From positions 2,914,001 to 2,978,000 of the forward strand of contig NZ_CP098478.1 of the NCBI RefSeq assembly GCF_023702675.1: DNA of 64,000 bases. The letters run 5' to 3'. Position 1 is the first letter of the stretch. Every line of letters starts with the position of its first letter. This document shows positions 17,977 to 26,577 of this stretch, in pieces. The stretch comes from Acinetobacter sp. C26M. Lineage in GTDB: Bacteria > Pseudomonadota > Gammaproteobacteria > Pseudomonadales > Moraxellaceae. The notes below the pieces were generated by a model that worked only from the letters and a program-made list of their open reading frames with translations, did no database searches and had not been told where the DNA came from. The position numbers were made by a program, and so were the translations under genes.

Positions 17977-19214
17977 GAAACCAAATCATTATTGGGCTTA
18001 GTATTTATAGCTTAATTTTGACTTTTATTGTCGGTATACATGGCTATATCGTGAATGAAAATATTGAAAAACTGGTATGGAAAACCGTATTAGATGTTGA
18101 GTTTGATTATATAAAAAAACGTTTAGATAAAGACCCTGATTTTAGTGGTTCTGTTAAAGATAGTTTTTATTGGTATGATGAGAAAAATACGGGAAAAATT
18201 CCTCAAGCATTTTTAGCCTTGAATGCTGGAATCCATGATGAAATTGACTACGATAATAAAAAGTTTGTGGTGATGGTTGAAGAAAAACCATATAAACAAA
18301 TTCTTGCAATGGACATTACCCATATTGAAACTTATGAAAGTATGCTGCTTGTCTCTACTTTTGTATTTACCTTAATTGTCGTTTTACTTATGGCCATTAC
18401 AGCCTACTGGGCATTAGGCCGACTTATAAATCCAATTCTCCAAATCGCCAAAGATATCTCCAAACTTCCACCAAACGGTGTCGGAAATAAAATCCATCTA
18501 GAGAAATCAGTTCCATATGAGTCCTTCCTTATATCAGATGCTTTAAATCAATATATGGACAGAATTCAACAATATATACATAGAGAAAAGAATTTCATAA
18601 ACACTGCAAGTCATGAATTAAGAACCCCTATTTCAGTGATTTCTGGTGCAATGGAAGTTGCCCTAAATCACCCTGATACCGCCTCTACGATCATTCCTCA
18701 TCTACAACGTGCAGCTCGGGTTTCACATGAAATGGAGGAGTTGCTCGCTTTACTGTTAACTTTGGCCCGAGATAAAGATCGGCTAAAACGTATATCAGAA
18801 GTCATTGATCTTCAATCTGAATTACCCATCATTATTGAAAATCATCTTTTCCTTTGTACAGGTAAAAAATTAACCATTGAAAATCAACTTACAAGTCCAT
18901 TACTTATCAGCGCACCTGCTCAAGTGTTACGTATTGCTATCGGTAACTTAGTCCGTAATGCAATTGAAAATAGTGACAATGGCGTCATACAGATTTACGC
19001 TAAAAACCAAACATTATTTATTGCAGACCCTGGTCAAGACATGGATGCAGCAGAGCTACGTGAGTTCTACACACAATTAGCCCTCTCTGGCAAAAAGGGA
19101 TTTGGAGGTATCGGTATAGATCTCATATTAAGGTTGTGTGAGCATTTTGAGTGGCAACTTCAATTTAAACCAGCTCATAAAAAAGGCACCATCGTCATGC
19201 TCACTTTTAAATGA
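17955..19214 (+). CDS. Sensor histidine kinase
   Basis: Inner-membrane kinase of 419 residues, partner of the response regulator upstream. Two TM helices (~12-32 and ~132-155) enclose a periplasmic sensor of about 100 residues with no domain I can name. A HAMP-like linker follows, then HisKA with the H-box FINTASHELRTPISV and HATPase_c (N-box LVRNAIENSDNG, G-box GFGGIGIDLILRL). The signal is unknown, but the neighbouring receptor and Fur box suggest an iron- or siderophore-related cue. The stop codon lies inside a terminator stem shared with the convergent ABC permease. Confidence 0.92.
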   Translation: MHNRPNLRNQIIIGLSIYSLILTFIVGIHGYIVNENIEKLVWKTVLDVEFDYIKKRLDKDPDFSGSVKDSFYWYDEKNTGKIPQAFLALNAGIHDEIDYDNKKFVVMVEEKPYKQILAMDITHIETYESMLLVSTFVFTLIVVLLMAITAYWALGRLINPILQIAKDISKLPPNGVGNKIHLEKSVPYESFLISDALNQYMDRIQQYIHREKNFINTASHELRTPISVISGAMEVALNHPDTASTIIPHLQRAARVSHEMEELLALLLTLARDKDRLKRISEVIDLQSELPIIIENHLFLCTGKKLTIENQLTSPLLISAPAQVLRIAIGNLVRNAIENSDNGVIQIYAKNQTLFIADPGQDMDAAELREFYTQLALSGKKGFGGIGIDLILRLCEHFEWQLQFKPAHKKGTIVMLTFK

Positions 19215-19247
19215 ATCAATCGTAAAAATAATCACGATTGATTCATT
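19210..19247. terminator. Bidirectional terminator that contains two stop codons
   Basis: A perfect 14-base stem (AATGAATCAATCGT) with a ten-base loop and T-rich ends on both sides. It includes the kinase stop (19212-19214) and the last codons and stop of the convergent ABC permease (stop at 19232-19234). Confidence 0.9.
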
Positions 19248-21715
19248 TCTCTTAAGCTTTGTAGCGGTGGAATATCGCATAAATAACTTAGGCGATAACG
19301 ACCAATCAAAGTGCAAATGATCATCATGCTCAGCGGTAAGATCAACCAAATTTCAGGATGCCATTGCACGGCCATTTGCATCCTGTGACTTGCGATAGCA
19401 CTAATCACTTCGGCAAATAAACACGCCACCACACCTGACAACAGTCCAATAAAACCAATCTCGAGACTGAGCATCCGTTTAAGCTTATTCTTGGCAACGC
19501 CAAATGAACGTAGCAAAGCAACTTCTTTACGGCGCTCATCCATCAGCACATTTAAACATGCGATCAGTACCAATACACCAGAGAAACCGACTAAGGCAGC
19601 CAGTACCGTTACAATCTGTACCAGCACATTCACCAAGCGTTTAATTTCATCTAGAATCCGTCCGACATCAATAAAGACGGTATTGGAAAATTGCTGAATC
19701 AATTGCACCATTTTCGGCTGATCGGCAAGTGGTAAATAGAAGCTGCCTAAATAGCTGCCAGCGTTTTCATCCATCGTTTCAGGTGAAAATATAAAGAAAA
19801 AATTCGGACTAAAGCTTTCCCATTCGACAGTACGTAAGTTCACCACTGTTGCTTCTAATGTACCTTCAGGCAGACTAAAACTGAGCTGATCACCAATTTG
19901 AATGCCAAGTTCATGCGCTGTTTTTTCCTCTACAGAGACTTGCCCTGCTTTGCTAAAGTTTGCAGTACCTTGGGTAATCACATTATCTTTTGGATAAAGA
20001 TTGGCTTGAGTCAGATTAAGCTCACGACGTAATGAGTTGTTTTGTTTGACCAATTCAGGTGAAAATGCATGACCATTTTTAGCCAGTAACCGTCCCCGAA
20101 TATTGGGATAAAGTGGTGTCGATTGCCAACCATTTTGTTCAATTTGCTGTTTGAACTGTGGCATATCAAACGGAGGCAAACCATAGACAAATTGGTTCGG
20201 TGTTCCTACAGGCAATTGTTGTTGCCAACGTTGCAGCAGATCGGTTCTTAATACACTTAATACCGTAATCAAGCTTAAGCCTAAAGCCAGTGCGGTGATC
20301 TGCAAAGCGGTTTGATGTGGAATTCGTACATAAGCAGCCAGAGGATGTTTCAGCTGTTTAATCGCTTTGAGTAGCAACCAAATCACCGCATACAAAATCA
20401 CACAGAGCAACAAAATTGCAGTGAGCACCAACAGGCTTAATTGTAAGTTATCGCTGAGCACCAAACTAAAGATGATCAAGCTGACAATACCAATCGCAAA
20501 CATTGCCACATAAGACTTACGCGAACGCTCTTGCTGGCGAATCACCCGAATCGGTGGCGTGTTTAGTAATTCCCAAATACTTGGCAAAATAAAGCCAATC
20601 AACACCATCACACTGGTAAAAATCGCAATCGGTAAGGCATAAAGCAGATCAACGACAGCGAAGCTTAATTGCAGTTGTGGAATCAGTTGCAACATTAACT
20701 GCAATAAACCATAGCCCAAAGCAATCCCAATCAAACTGCCTAATACAACTGACAAGGCACTAACGATTCCAAGCAAAGCCATATAAGCCAATAAAATTTG
20801 TCGCTTACTTGCCCCCAAACAACGCATCAATGCAATATGATCTTGATTCTGCTGTACGTAGCGCTGACTGGTTAAGGCAATCGCGATACCACAAAGTAAA
20901 ATGGTCAATAGATTGGCCAGTTGTAAGAAAGTATCCAAATTTTCAATCGGCTTCATTAAACGAGTATTGGATTGACTGGCATCTCTGAGTTTCAGTGAAT
21001 TTTGCTCACCTTCAAGTTGTTGATCTGCAGCCTGATCCGTACCCTGCTCATCTTTCTGAGATTGTTTAAAAATCTTTTTATAGGCTTTGATTGGCTCTGG
21101 TTCGCCTGCAAGCAGTAGTCGATATTCAATACGACTTCCAACCTGAACTGCATTGGTTTTGGCAATATCGGCGTGGTGAATAATCACTGTTGGAGAGAAA
21201 CCTGAAAATCCAGTCTCTTGATTAGAATCACGTTCAATAATGCCCGTGACCTTAAACTGCGCATCAGCAATTGCGAGTGGCTCGCCCATTTTTGCATGTA
21301 ATAAATCCATGGCCCGCTGACTTAACCAAACTTCTCCTGGTTGTATCGCCTGTGCTTTGGGTTGAATCACCAACTGACCACGTAAGGGAAAATTTGCATC
21401 TACCGCTTTGACATTCACCATCACAAATTGATCTTGGGTGTGTGCCATTGAACTAAATACGGTCACAGGAGCATACTTTAACTTCAGTTCATCTGCCTGT
21501 TGCAGCCAATTCGGCTGAATAGGGTCCTTGTCTGATAGGACTAAATCACCACCCAACATTTCGGCAGCTTGTAATGCCACCGCATTTTGGACTTGAGTAT
21601 TACTAAACTTGAGCGCTGTAGTTGCACTGATTGCCAAAGACAATGCAATAATCAGCAGATATAAGCCCCCTGTTCGAAAACTTTGTAACAGTAAGGGTTT
21701 CAGGACTGAACTCAT
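19232..21715 (-). CDS. ybbP: FtsX-like ABC transporter permease (YbbP-type)
   Basis: An 827-residue inner-membrane permease with the MacB/FtsX duplicated plan: one N-terminal TM helix, a large periplasmic domain, three TM helices (~270-390), additional helices and a second periplasmic domain (~480-700), then a final three-TM FtsX block ending in RYRLSYLCDIPPLQSLRE. MRCLGASKRQI and LLRSFGVAKNKLKRML are the characteristic coupling-helix motifs of FtsX domains. It overlaps the ATPase gene by four bases (ATGA). In E. coli the YbbA-YbbP pair sits beside tesA exactly as here. Its cargo is not established; a role in moving or releasing lipophilic molecules is plausible. Confidence 0.9.
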   Translation of the reverse strand: MSSVLKPLLLQSFRTGGLYLLIIALSLAISATTALKFSNTQVQNAVALQAAEMLGGDLVLSDKDPIQPNWLQQADELKLKYAPVTVFSSMAHTQDQFVMVNVKAVDANFPLRGQLVIQPKAQAIQPGEVWLSQRAMDLLHAKMGEPLAIADAQFKVTGIIERDSNQETGFSGFSPTVIIHHADIAKTNAVQVGSRIEYRLLLAGEPEPIKAYKKIFKQSQKDEQGTDQAADQQLEGEQNSLKLRDASQSNTRLMKPIENLDTFLQLANLLTILLCGIAIALTSQRYVQQNQDHIALMRCLGASKRQILLAYMALLGIVSALSVVLGSLIGIALGYGLLQLMLQLIPQLQLSFAVVDLLYALPIAIFTSVMVLIGFILPSIWELLNTPPIRVIRQQERSRKSYVAMFAIGIVSLIIFSLVLSDNLQLSLLVLTAILLLCVILYAVIWLLLKAIKQLKHPLAAYVRIPHQTALQITALALGLSLITVLSVLRTDLLQRWQQQLPVGTPNQFVYGLPPFDMPQFKQQIEQNGWQSTPLYPNIRGRLLAKNGHAFSPELVKQNNSLRRELNLTQANLYPKDNVITQGTANFSKAGQVSVEEKTAHELGIQIGDQLSFSLPEGTLEATVVNLRTVEWESFSPNFFFIFSPETMDENAGSYLGSFYLPLADQPKMVQLIQQFSNTVFIDVGRILDEIKRLVNVLVQIVTVLAALVGFSGVLVLIACLNVLMDERRKEVALLRSFGVAKNKLKRMLSLEIGFIGLLSGVVACLFAEVISAIASHRMQMAVQWHPEIWLILPLSMMIICTLIGRYRLSYLCDIPPLQSLREMNQS

Positions 21716-22416
21716 ACCCCCACCTGCAACTTGACGATTTCCTGAATTTGTCCATCAGCGAGTTTGACGTGGCGTTGGCAAAGTGCAGCCAAGTTTTGAT
21801 CATGGGTGACTAACACTAAGGTTGTACCGAGTTCTTGATTTAAATCAAATAACAGTTGTTCAACCTCTTCCGCAGTTTGTCCATCTAAATTCCCTGTAGG
21901 TTCATCTGCAAAAATGATTTTTGGCTCTGCAATTAACGCACGTGCAATCGCAACACGTTGCTGCTCTCCCCCTGAAAGTACTTTCGGCGTTTGCTGCGCT
22001 TGTCGAGTCAATCCGACCCTTTCCAACCATGCCAATGCTTTTTGTTCTGCCTGCTTGAAATTAAAGTCTGGTTGCAAACGTAATGGCAACATCACATTTT
22101 CCAATGCACTTAACTGCGGCAACAGCTGAAAAGATTGAAAGACAAAGCCAATATTTTCTAAACGAACACGGGCGCGTTGTTCTTCAGTAAGCGTATGAAC
22201 TGCTTCTCCGCAGACCCATAACTCGCCCAGACTCGGTCGATCCAATGTCGCGAGGATACCTAATAAGGTTGATTTTCCTGAGCCTGAACGTCCTGTAATG
22301 GCAATTTGTTCACCTTGATAGATGTCTAAATCAATATCTTTTAAGATGCTGAGACTTTGCTGATTGATTTGAATATTTTGTGTAACTTTTTGGGCAGAGA
22401 TAATCGGTTGTGGCAT
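21712..22416 (-). CDS. ybbA: ABC transporter ATP-binding protein (YbbA/LolD-type)
   Basis: A 234-residue nucleotide-binding subunit of the MacB/LolD group. Walker A GRSGSGKSTLL, Q-loop FVFQSFQLLP, signature LSGGEQQRVAIARAL, Walker B IIFADEPTGNLDG and H-loop LVTHD are all intact. It is translationally coupled to the FtsX-like permease. Its start is 36 bases from the divergent tesA gene, so the two share a promoter region. Confidence 0.93.
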   Translation of the reverse strand: MPQPIISAQKVTQNIQINQQSLSILKDIDLDIYQGEQIAITGRSGSGKSTLLGILATLDRPSLGELWVCGEAVHTLTEEQRARVRLENIGFVFQSFQLLPQLSALENVMLPLRLQPDFNFKQAEQKALAWLERVGLTRQAQQTPKVLSGGEQQRVAIARALIAEPKIIFADEPTGNLDGQTAEEVEQLLFDLNQELGTTLVLVTHDQNLAALCQRHVKLADGQIQEIVKLQVGV

Positions 22417-22452
22417 GATGTCACGTATCCTTTAGGACAAATTTGAAATACG

Positions 22453-23082
22453 ATGCAAAAATCTAAAGTTATCTGGTCAGTTTCAAAAGCAGTTGGAATC
22501 ATTGCCATTGCATTGCTCCCAACATTGGTTTCAGCAAAGACTATTTTAATTTTGGGTGATAGCCTGAGCGCAGGTTATGGCATCGATGTAAAACAAGGCT
22601 GGGTTCAATTATTACAGCAACGCCTAGACCAACAGTATCCGAAACAGCACAAAGTGGTCAATGCAAGTGTCAGTGGCGAAACCACTAGCGGTGCCTTAGC
22701 AAGACTTCCGAAGTTATTGCAAACCTATAAGCCTGAAATCGTGGTCATTGAGCTTGGCGGCAATGATGGATTACGTGGTCAACCGCCACAAATGATTCAA
22801 AAGAACCTTGCTCAATTGGTACAACTGAGCCAAAAACAGAAAGCCAATGTTTTACTGTTTGGTATAAAAATACCACCGAATTATGGGACCGCCTATAGCA
22901 CGGCTTTTGAAAATAATTACAAAATTGTAAGCCAGCAATATAAAGTAAAACTGTTGCCGTTCTTCCTTGAAGGTGTGGCTGGGCAGAAACATTTAATCCA
23001 GAATGATCAAATTCACCCCAACGCCAAAGCACAACCGATCATGCTGAATGTGGCTTATCCCTATATCAAAGGCGCCTTATAA
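22453..23082 (+). CDS. tesA: SGNH hydrolase, TesA-type lysophospholipase/thioesterase/arylesterase
   Basis: Periplasmic multifunctional esterase of 209 residues with a signal peptide (~1-28, ending VSA). SGNH blocks: GDSLSAGYG (Ser), VSGETTSGA (Gly), ELGGNDGLRG (Asn) and DQIHPNAKAQ (Asp/His). It hydrolyses acyl-CoA, lysophospholipid and aryl esters in homologues. Divergent from the YbbA/YbbP genes, an arrangement conserved in E. coli. A hairpin with AGGCGC arms overlaps the stop codon. Confidence 0.94.
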   Translation: MQKSKVIWSVSKAVGIIAIALLPTLVSAKTILILGDSLSAGYGIDVKQGWVQLLQQRLDQQYPKQHKVVNASVSGETTSGALARLPKLLQTYKPEIVVIELGGNDGLRGQPPQMIQKNLAQLVQLSQKQKANVLLFGIKIPPNYGTAYSTAFENNYKIVSQQYKVKLLPFFLEGVAGQKHLIQNDQIHPNAKAQPIMLNVAYPYIKGAL

Positions 23083-23107
23083 GCGCCTGTATAAAAGCTA
23101 AAGTTAC

Positions 23108-23548
23108 TTAGCCGATATTTTTCTTAAAATACACCACACGTTCAGTTTCATGAAAACCGAGTGCTCGATGCATTGCATGGCTAATATGATTGTCCAACGC
23201 TGCATCTGAAGCAAACTCAGTACATGCAAACTGTTTGGCCCAGATTTCAACCTGCTGAACCAAATCTGTTGCGATACCTGAACGGCGATATTCAGGTAAG
23301 ACATAAATCCCTTCAAGAAAAGCCACGGGTGAGGTTTGCGTACCATTCACATATTCATATCGAATCGAAGCCTCCAACATGGCAATTGCTTGTTGGCTAT
23401 CGGTATAAGCCAATAATTGTAAACTATGTGCCTGTGTGATCAGTTGATGCATTTCCTGTAAATGTGTTTCTTCATGATCAGGCCAGAGTAAGCTTCTTAA
23501 TCGTAGCCAATCCGATAATTGTGATTCAGATATCGGCATAATATTCAT
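23108..23548 (-). CDS. aac(6')-I: Aminoglycoside 6'-N-acetyltransferase, AAC(6')-I family
   Basis: GNAT enzyme of 146 residues that acetylates the 6'-amino group of aminoglycosides such as tobramycin, netilmicin and amikacin. It closely resembles the chromosomal Acinetobacter AAC(6')-I group (for example AAC(6')-Ig of A. haemolyticus). Recognisable blocks: AIAMLEASIRYEYVNGT, SPVAFLEGIYVLPEYRRSGIAT (acetyl-CoA loop), AKQFACTEFASDAALDN and HAMHRALGFHETERVVYF. I use ATG 23548 as in the family; a GTG at 23575 falls inside a palindrome. No integron, IS or attC site is nearby, so it looks intrinsic. Whether it is expressed enough to give resistance cannot be told. Confidence 0.92.
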   Translation of the reverse strand: MNIMPISESQLSDWLRLRSLLWPDHEETHLQEMHQLITQAHSLQLLAYTDSQQAIAMLEASIRYEYVNGTQTSPVAFLEGIYVLPEYRRSGIATDLVQQVEIWAKQFACTEFASDAALDNHISHAMHRALGFHETERVVYFKKNIG

Positions 23549-23561
23549 AGTGGGGCTGCTT

Positions 23562-23580
23562 TTTGAGTGAAACACTCAAA
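23562..23580. promoter_or_regulatory. Perfect palindrome upstream of aac(6')-I
   Basis: TTTGAGTG-AAA-CACTCAAA, eight-base arms with a three-base spacer, 14 bases before the acetyltransferase ATG. It may be an operator or a 5'-leader hairpin; no regulator is identified. Confidence 0.5.
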
Positions 23581-23618
23581 TTGTATCAATAAAGGATATA
23601 AAGCATGAATGATAAAAT

Positions 23619-23644
23619 AATGGCGAGTTTCTCAACTCGCCATT
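23619..23644. terminator. Terminator downstream of carbonic anhydrase
   Basis: Eleven-base perfect stem (AATGGCGAGTT and complement) with loop TCTC, five bases after the carbonic anhydrase stop; followed on the minus strand by ATTTTAT. Confidence 0.8.
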
Positions 23645-23648
23645 TGCT

Positions 23649-24275
23649 TTAAAAATCGAAGAAACTGACTTCACCTGTTTCCAGTGAATATTCAGCGCCT
23701 ACCACAATCATTTTGCCTTTCTCGATCAGACTTTCCAACACCGCTGAACCATGACGTAATTGATTTACTGAAGCAAATACATTGGAACGAACCGCATGAG
23801 CTGACAGTTTTTTCAAATCATTTTTTAAATCTGTTTGCATCAAGATTTCAACCGAAGGACGCACACGATTGACAATCGACATCAAATTTGACGATGGCGG
23901 CTGTTCAGGGTGCATTAAGGTGTCAATGGTTGCTTGAATCGCACCACAATGACTATGTCCTAATACCACAACCACTGCACAGTCATAACGTTCTGCTGCA
24001 AACTCAACACTCCCTACTTGTGAAGGTGCAACAATATTACCTGCAACACGAATCACGAATAGGTCACCTAAGCCTTGGTCAAATACCATTTCCGCAGGTA
24101 CTCGAGAATCAGAACATCCTAAAACAATCGCAAAAGGATTTTGTTCACTTGCCATTTCGGCACGTTCTTGGTGAGACAATAGTTTTTGTTGAACTGCCTC
24201 TCCCTTTACAAAACGAGCATTACCAGCTTTTAAACGTTCTAGGGCTTCTTGAGCGGTGAGCATGCTTAAATCCAT
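23649..24275 (-). CDS. Beta-class carbonic anhydrase
   Basis: Zinc enzyme interconverting CO2 and bicarbonate; 208 residues, cytoplasmic. Zinc ligands and the catalytic dyad are visible: GCSDSRVPAE (Cys, Asp, Arg) and GHSHCGAI (His, Cys). FVIRVAGNIV and GSVEFAAERY are the other family blocks. The ATG at 24275 has a weak Shine-Dalgarno; ATG 24263 is an in-frame alternative. Single gene with its own terminator. Confidence 0.94.
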   Translation of the reverse strand: MDLSMLTAQEALERLKAGNARFVKGEAVQQKLLSHQERAEMASEQNPFAIVLGCSDSRVPAEMVFDQGLGDLFVIRVAGNIVAPSQVGSVEFAAERYDCAVVVVLGHSHCGAIQATIDTLMHPEQPPSSNLMSIVNRVRPSVEILMQTDLKNDLKKLSAHAVRSNVFASVNQLRHGSAVLESLIEKGKMIVVGAEYSLETGEVSFFDF

Positions 24276-24496
24276 CTATGGTTGACATGAGCAAACAGTT
24301 TAATGCGCACCTGTTTGAAAGTCACTGACAAAAATAAAAACTCTCGGAGCATTTGCTAATGTTTTCATCAGGGAAATAATGAAAAATTGATGATTTCATT
24401 GGCAAGAATTTCCATACAGTTGTAGATTATGCAAATGACTCCGTGACCCCCTTCCCCAATAATCAATGGGTGTAAAAATAGATCAAGGACAGAACA

Positions 24497-25513
24497 ATGA
24501 ACACAAAAAACCAATTTGCAATGCCCTTTCGTAGGACATTCACTGCAGCTTTACTGGCATGCAGTTTAACCACCATTGCAATCAGCACCACACAGGCTGC
24601 AGAAATTGAAATGAGTTTCCAAAACCTATTACAACAAGAACGTGCTTGGGCAGGCTTACAAAATAAGACTTTAAAAGTGGGTGATATCACATGGTCATAT
24701 AGCGAAGGTGGGCAAGCAGGCAAACCTATCGTCATCTTGATTCATGGCTTAGCAGGAAGTCGCGACAACTGGAACCGTGTTGCACGTGCCCTCACCACAA
24801 ATTACCACGTCATCATTCCAGACCTTCCAGCCAGCGGTGAAACACAAGTTCCGAAAGATTTTGATTATTCAGTTCCAAACGTGACCGAAAAATTGCGTCG
24901 TTTTGTAGAAGCAGCCAACCTTACAGGACCAGCACATGTTGCAGGCCATTCCTTGGGTGGCTCAATTGCGATGCTGTATGCTGGTCAATATCCATTTGAA
25001 ACCAAAAGCTTATTCTTGATTGATGCGGCTGGTGTTTATAAGTCCGCTACAACCTCTTACCTAAAAGATCCAACCCAAGTAAAAAACATGATTGTGAGTA
25101 AGAAGGGTGACTTTAACTTCTTAATACAACAAGCCATGTATACACCACCATTTATTCCGAAGGAAATTGCACAAGCGCAAGAGAAAATGATGATTGGTCA
25201 GGTTGAGCAAACCCAAAAGATGGTTGATCAAATCATTGCACTCAATAAGTTATATACACCAGACTCATTTGCTTTACTGGCGCGCTCAATTGACGCACCA
25301 ACGCTCATTTTATGGGGTAAACAAGATAAAATTATCAATGTTGAAGTTGCACCTGAGTTAAAATCGCTCTTGAAAAATGCGCAAACACCCGTGATCTTGG
25401 ATAATGTTGGACATATGCCAATCTTGGAAGCAGATCAATTGGTGGTTCAGCAATATTTACCATTTCTAAGCAAGATTCAGGCACAAAAACCTGCAACTGT
25501 GCCATCACCATAA
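24497..25513 (+). CDS. Exported alpha/beta hydrolase (lipase/esterase-like)
   Basis: 338-residue hydrolase with a signal peptide (~1-35, ending in TQAA). The fold signatures are complete: oxyanion HG in ILIHGLAGSRDNW, nucleophile Ser in GHSLGGSIAM, acid Asp in LWGKQDKI and His in DNVGHMPILE. It resembles Moraxella lipase-3-type proteins of the alpha/beta hydrolase family. It probably acts on short- or medium-chain esters in the periplasm or outside. AAGGACAG precedes the ATG. The downstream gene follows after 24 bases, suggesting an operon. Substrate unknown. Confidence 0.85.
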   Translation: MNTKNQFAMPFRRTFTAALLACSLTTIAISTTQAAEIEMSFQNLLQQERAWAGLQNKTLKVGDITWSYSEGGQAGKPIVILIHGLAGSRDNWNRVARALTTNYHVIIPDLPASGETQVPKDFDYSVPNVTEKLRRFVEAANLTGPAHVAGHSLGGSIAMLYAGQYPFETKSLFLIDAAGVYKSATTSYLKDPTQVKNMIVSKKGDFNFLIQQAMYTPPFIPKEIAQAQEKMMIGQVEQTQKMVDQIIALNKLYTPDSFALLARSIDAPTLILWGKQDKIINVEVAPELKSLLKNAQTPVILDNVGHMPILEADQLVVQQYLPFLSKIQAQKPATVPSP

Positions 25514-25537
25514 ATTTGATTAATAATTTGAGATTTT

Positions 25538-26545
25538 ATGTCTAAACAACCCATGATAGAACAACTGATTGATGCTCAACTTGATTTTCTTGACGCTGAG
25601 TTCGCACAAGCAGAAACCATTCAACTTGAGTTTAAACAGTTCTATCATTGGTTGCGTTTACAACAGCTACAGCATATTTGGTCATTTGAACAAATCTTTG
25701 AACTGATCGAAAAACAAATTTTAGCCACACCTGCCAGCGCATTTTTGATTGAACAAATTGCGGAACATATTCGCTTTGCCTTGATTCACCCTATCAATGA
25801 TCAAACCACCATTGAAGATGTTGTCCCTGTACTGACCATCGACTCAATCGCACAGTATGTCGCAAGCAAAAGTGGACATCGCCAACGCTTGATCAAAACA
25901 GTGGTAAACAACCCAGCCTTTTCTGCATTAATTACCCAACTGATTCAGCATTCCATTCAAGATTATTTAGATAATTCTATGATGTCTAAACGTGTTCCCG
26001 GTGTTGGACATTTTATGAAAATGGGGAAATCGGTTTTAGAGTCAGTGACTGATTCCAATCTAAATGAAACAATTGGACATTATCTACAAAAGAATATTTT
26101 AAAAATCAGTCAAATGAGTGAAAAGGTCTTAAATCAGCATTTTAATGACGATAAACTCTACCATTTTCAAGCCAATCTCTGGCATAAAATTAAGGTCATG
26201 CCTTTATCGGTTTTACGTAATTATGTCGAAGTACAAGATTTGCCTACGACCGTGGGTATGGGGCATGAAATTTGGGAACATATTCGTCAAACGCCTTACC
26301 TAAAACAGCAAGTGCATGACGGTGTATATGCATGGTATGCCCGTAATCAGGAGCGCACTTTTGATCTTTTACTGCGTGACCTGAATATTGATGAAGCCTT
26401 GATTGAAAATGAACTAAGTCATCTACTCAGCCCTGTTTTACAGCAAGTGATTACAACTGGTTATTTGAGGCAGCGTGCCCGCGTGTATTTAGAGAAGTTT
26501 TATTATTCCGATCAAGTCCTTCAAATCATAAAATTAGAAGGATAA
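25538..26545 (+). CDS. Conserved hypothetical helical protein
   Basis: Not recognised. 335 residues, strongly helical and rich in Gln, Leu and His, with no signal peptide and no clear TM segment, so probably cytoplasmic. Repeated patterns of hydrophobic heptads (QLIDAQLDFLDAEF, LITQLIQHSIQDYL, LSHLLSPVLQQVI) suggest a helical bundle. It is 24 bases downstream of the alpha/beta hydrolase and probably cotranscribed. The gene ends in a terminator that includes its stop codon. No function can be assigned from sequence. Confidence 0.7.
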   Translation: MSKQPMIEQLIDAQLDFLDAEFAQAETIQLEFKQFYHWLRLQQLQHIWSFEQIFELIEKQILATPASAFLIEQIAEHIRFALIHPINDQTTIEDVVPVLTIDSIAQYVASKSGHRQRLIKTVVNNPAFSALITQLIQHSIQDYLDNSMMSKRVPGVGHFMKMGKSVLESVTDSNLNETIGHYLQKNILKISQMSEKVLNQHFNDDKLYHFQANLWHKIKVMPLSVLRNYVEVQDLPTTVGMGHEIWEHIRQTPYLKQQVHDGVYAWYARNQERTFDLLLRDLNIDEALIENELSHLLSPVLQQVITTGYLRQRARVYLEKFYYSDQVLQIIKLEG

Positions 26546-26566
26546 GGCTTTATAGCCCTATCCTTC
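26537..26566. terminator. Terminator overlapping a stop codon
   Basis: Thirteen-base stem GAAGGATAAGGCT / AGCCCTATCCTTC with loop TTAT and one G-T type pair. It includes the TAA of the upstream gene and also lies just beyond the stop of the convergent TonB receptor gene. Confidence 0.85.
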
Positions 26567-26577
26567 TTCTCTGCAAT

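Noticed and set aside
23108..23548. aac(6')-I as an acquired resistance cassette
   Set aside because: No integron, IS or composition shift around it; it sits between housekeeping genes, as intrinsic Acinetobacter alleles do.
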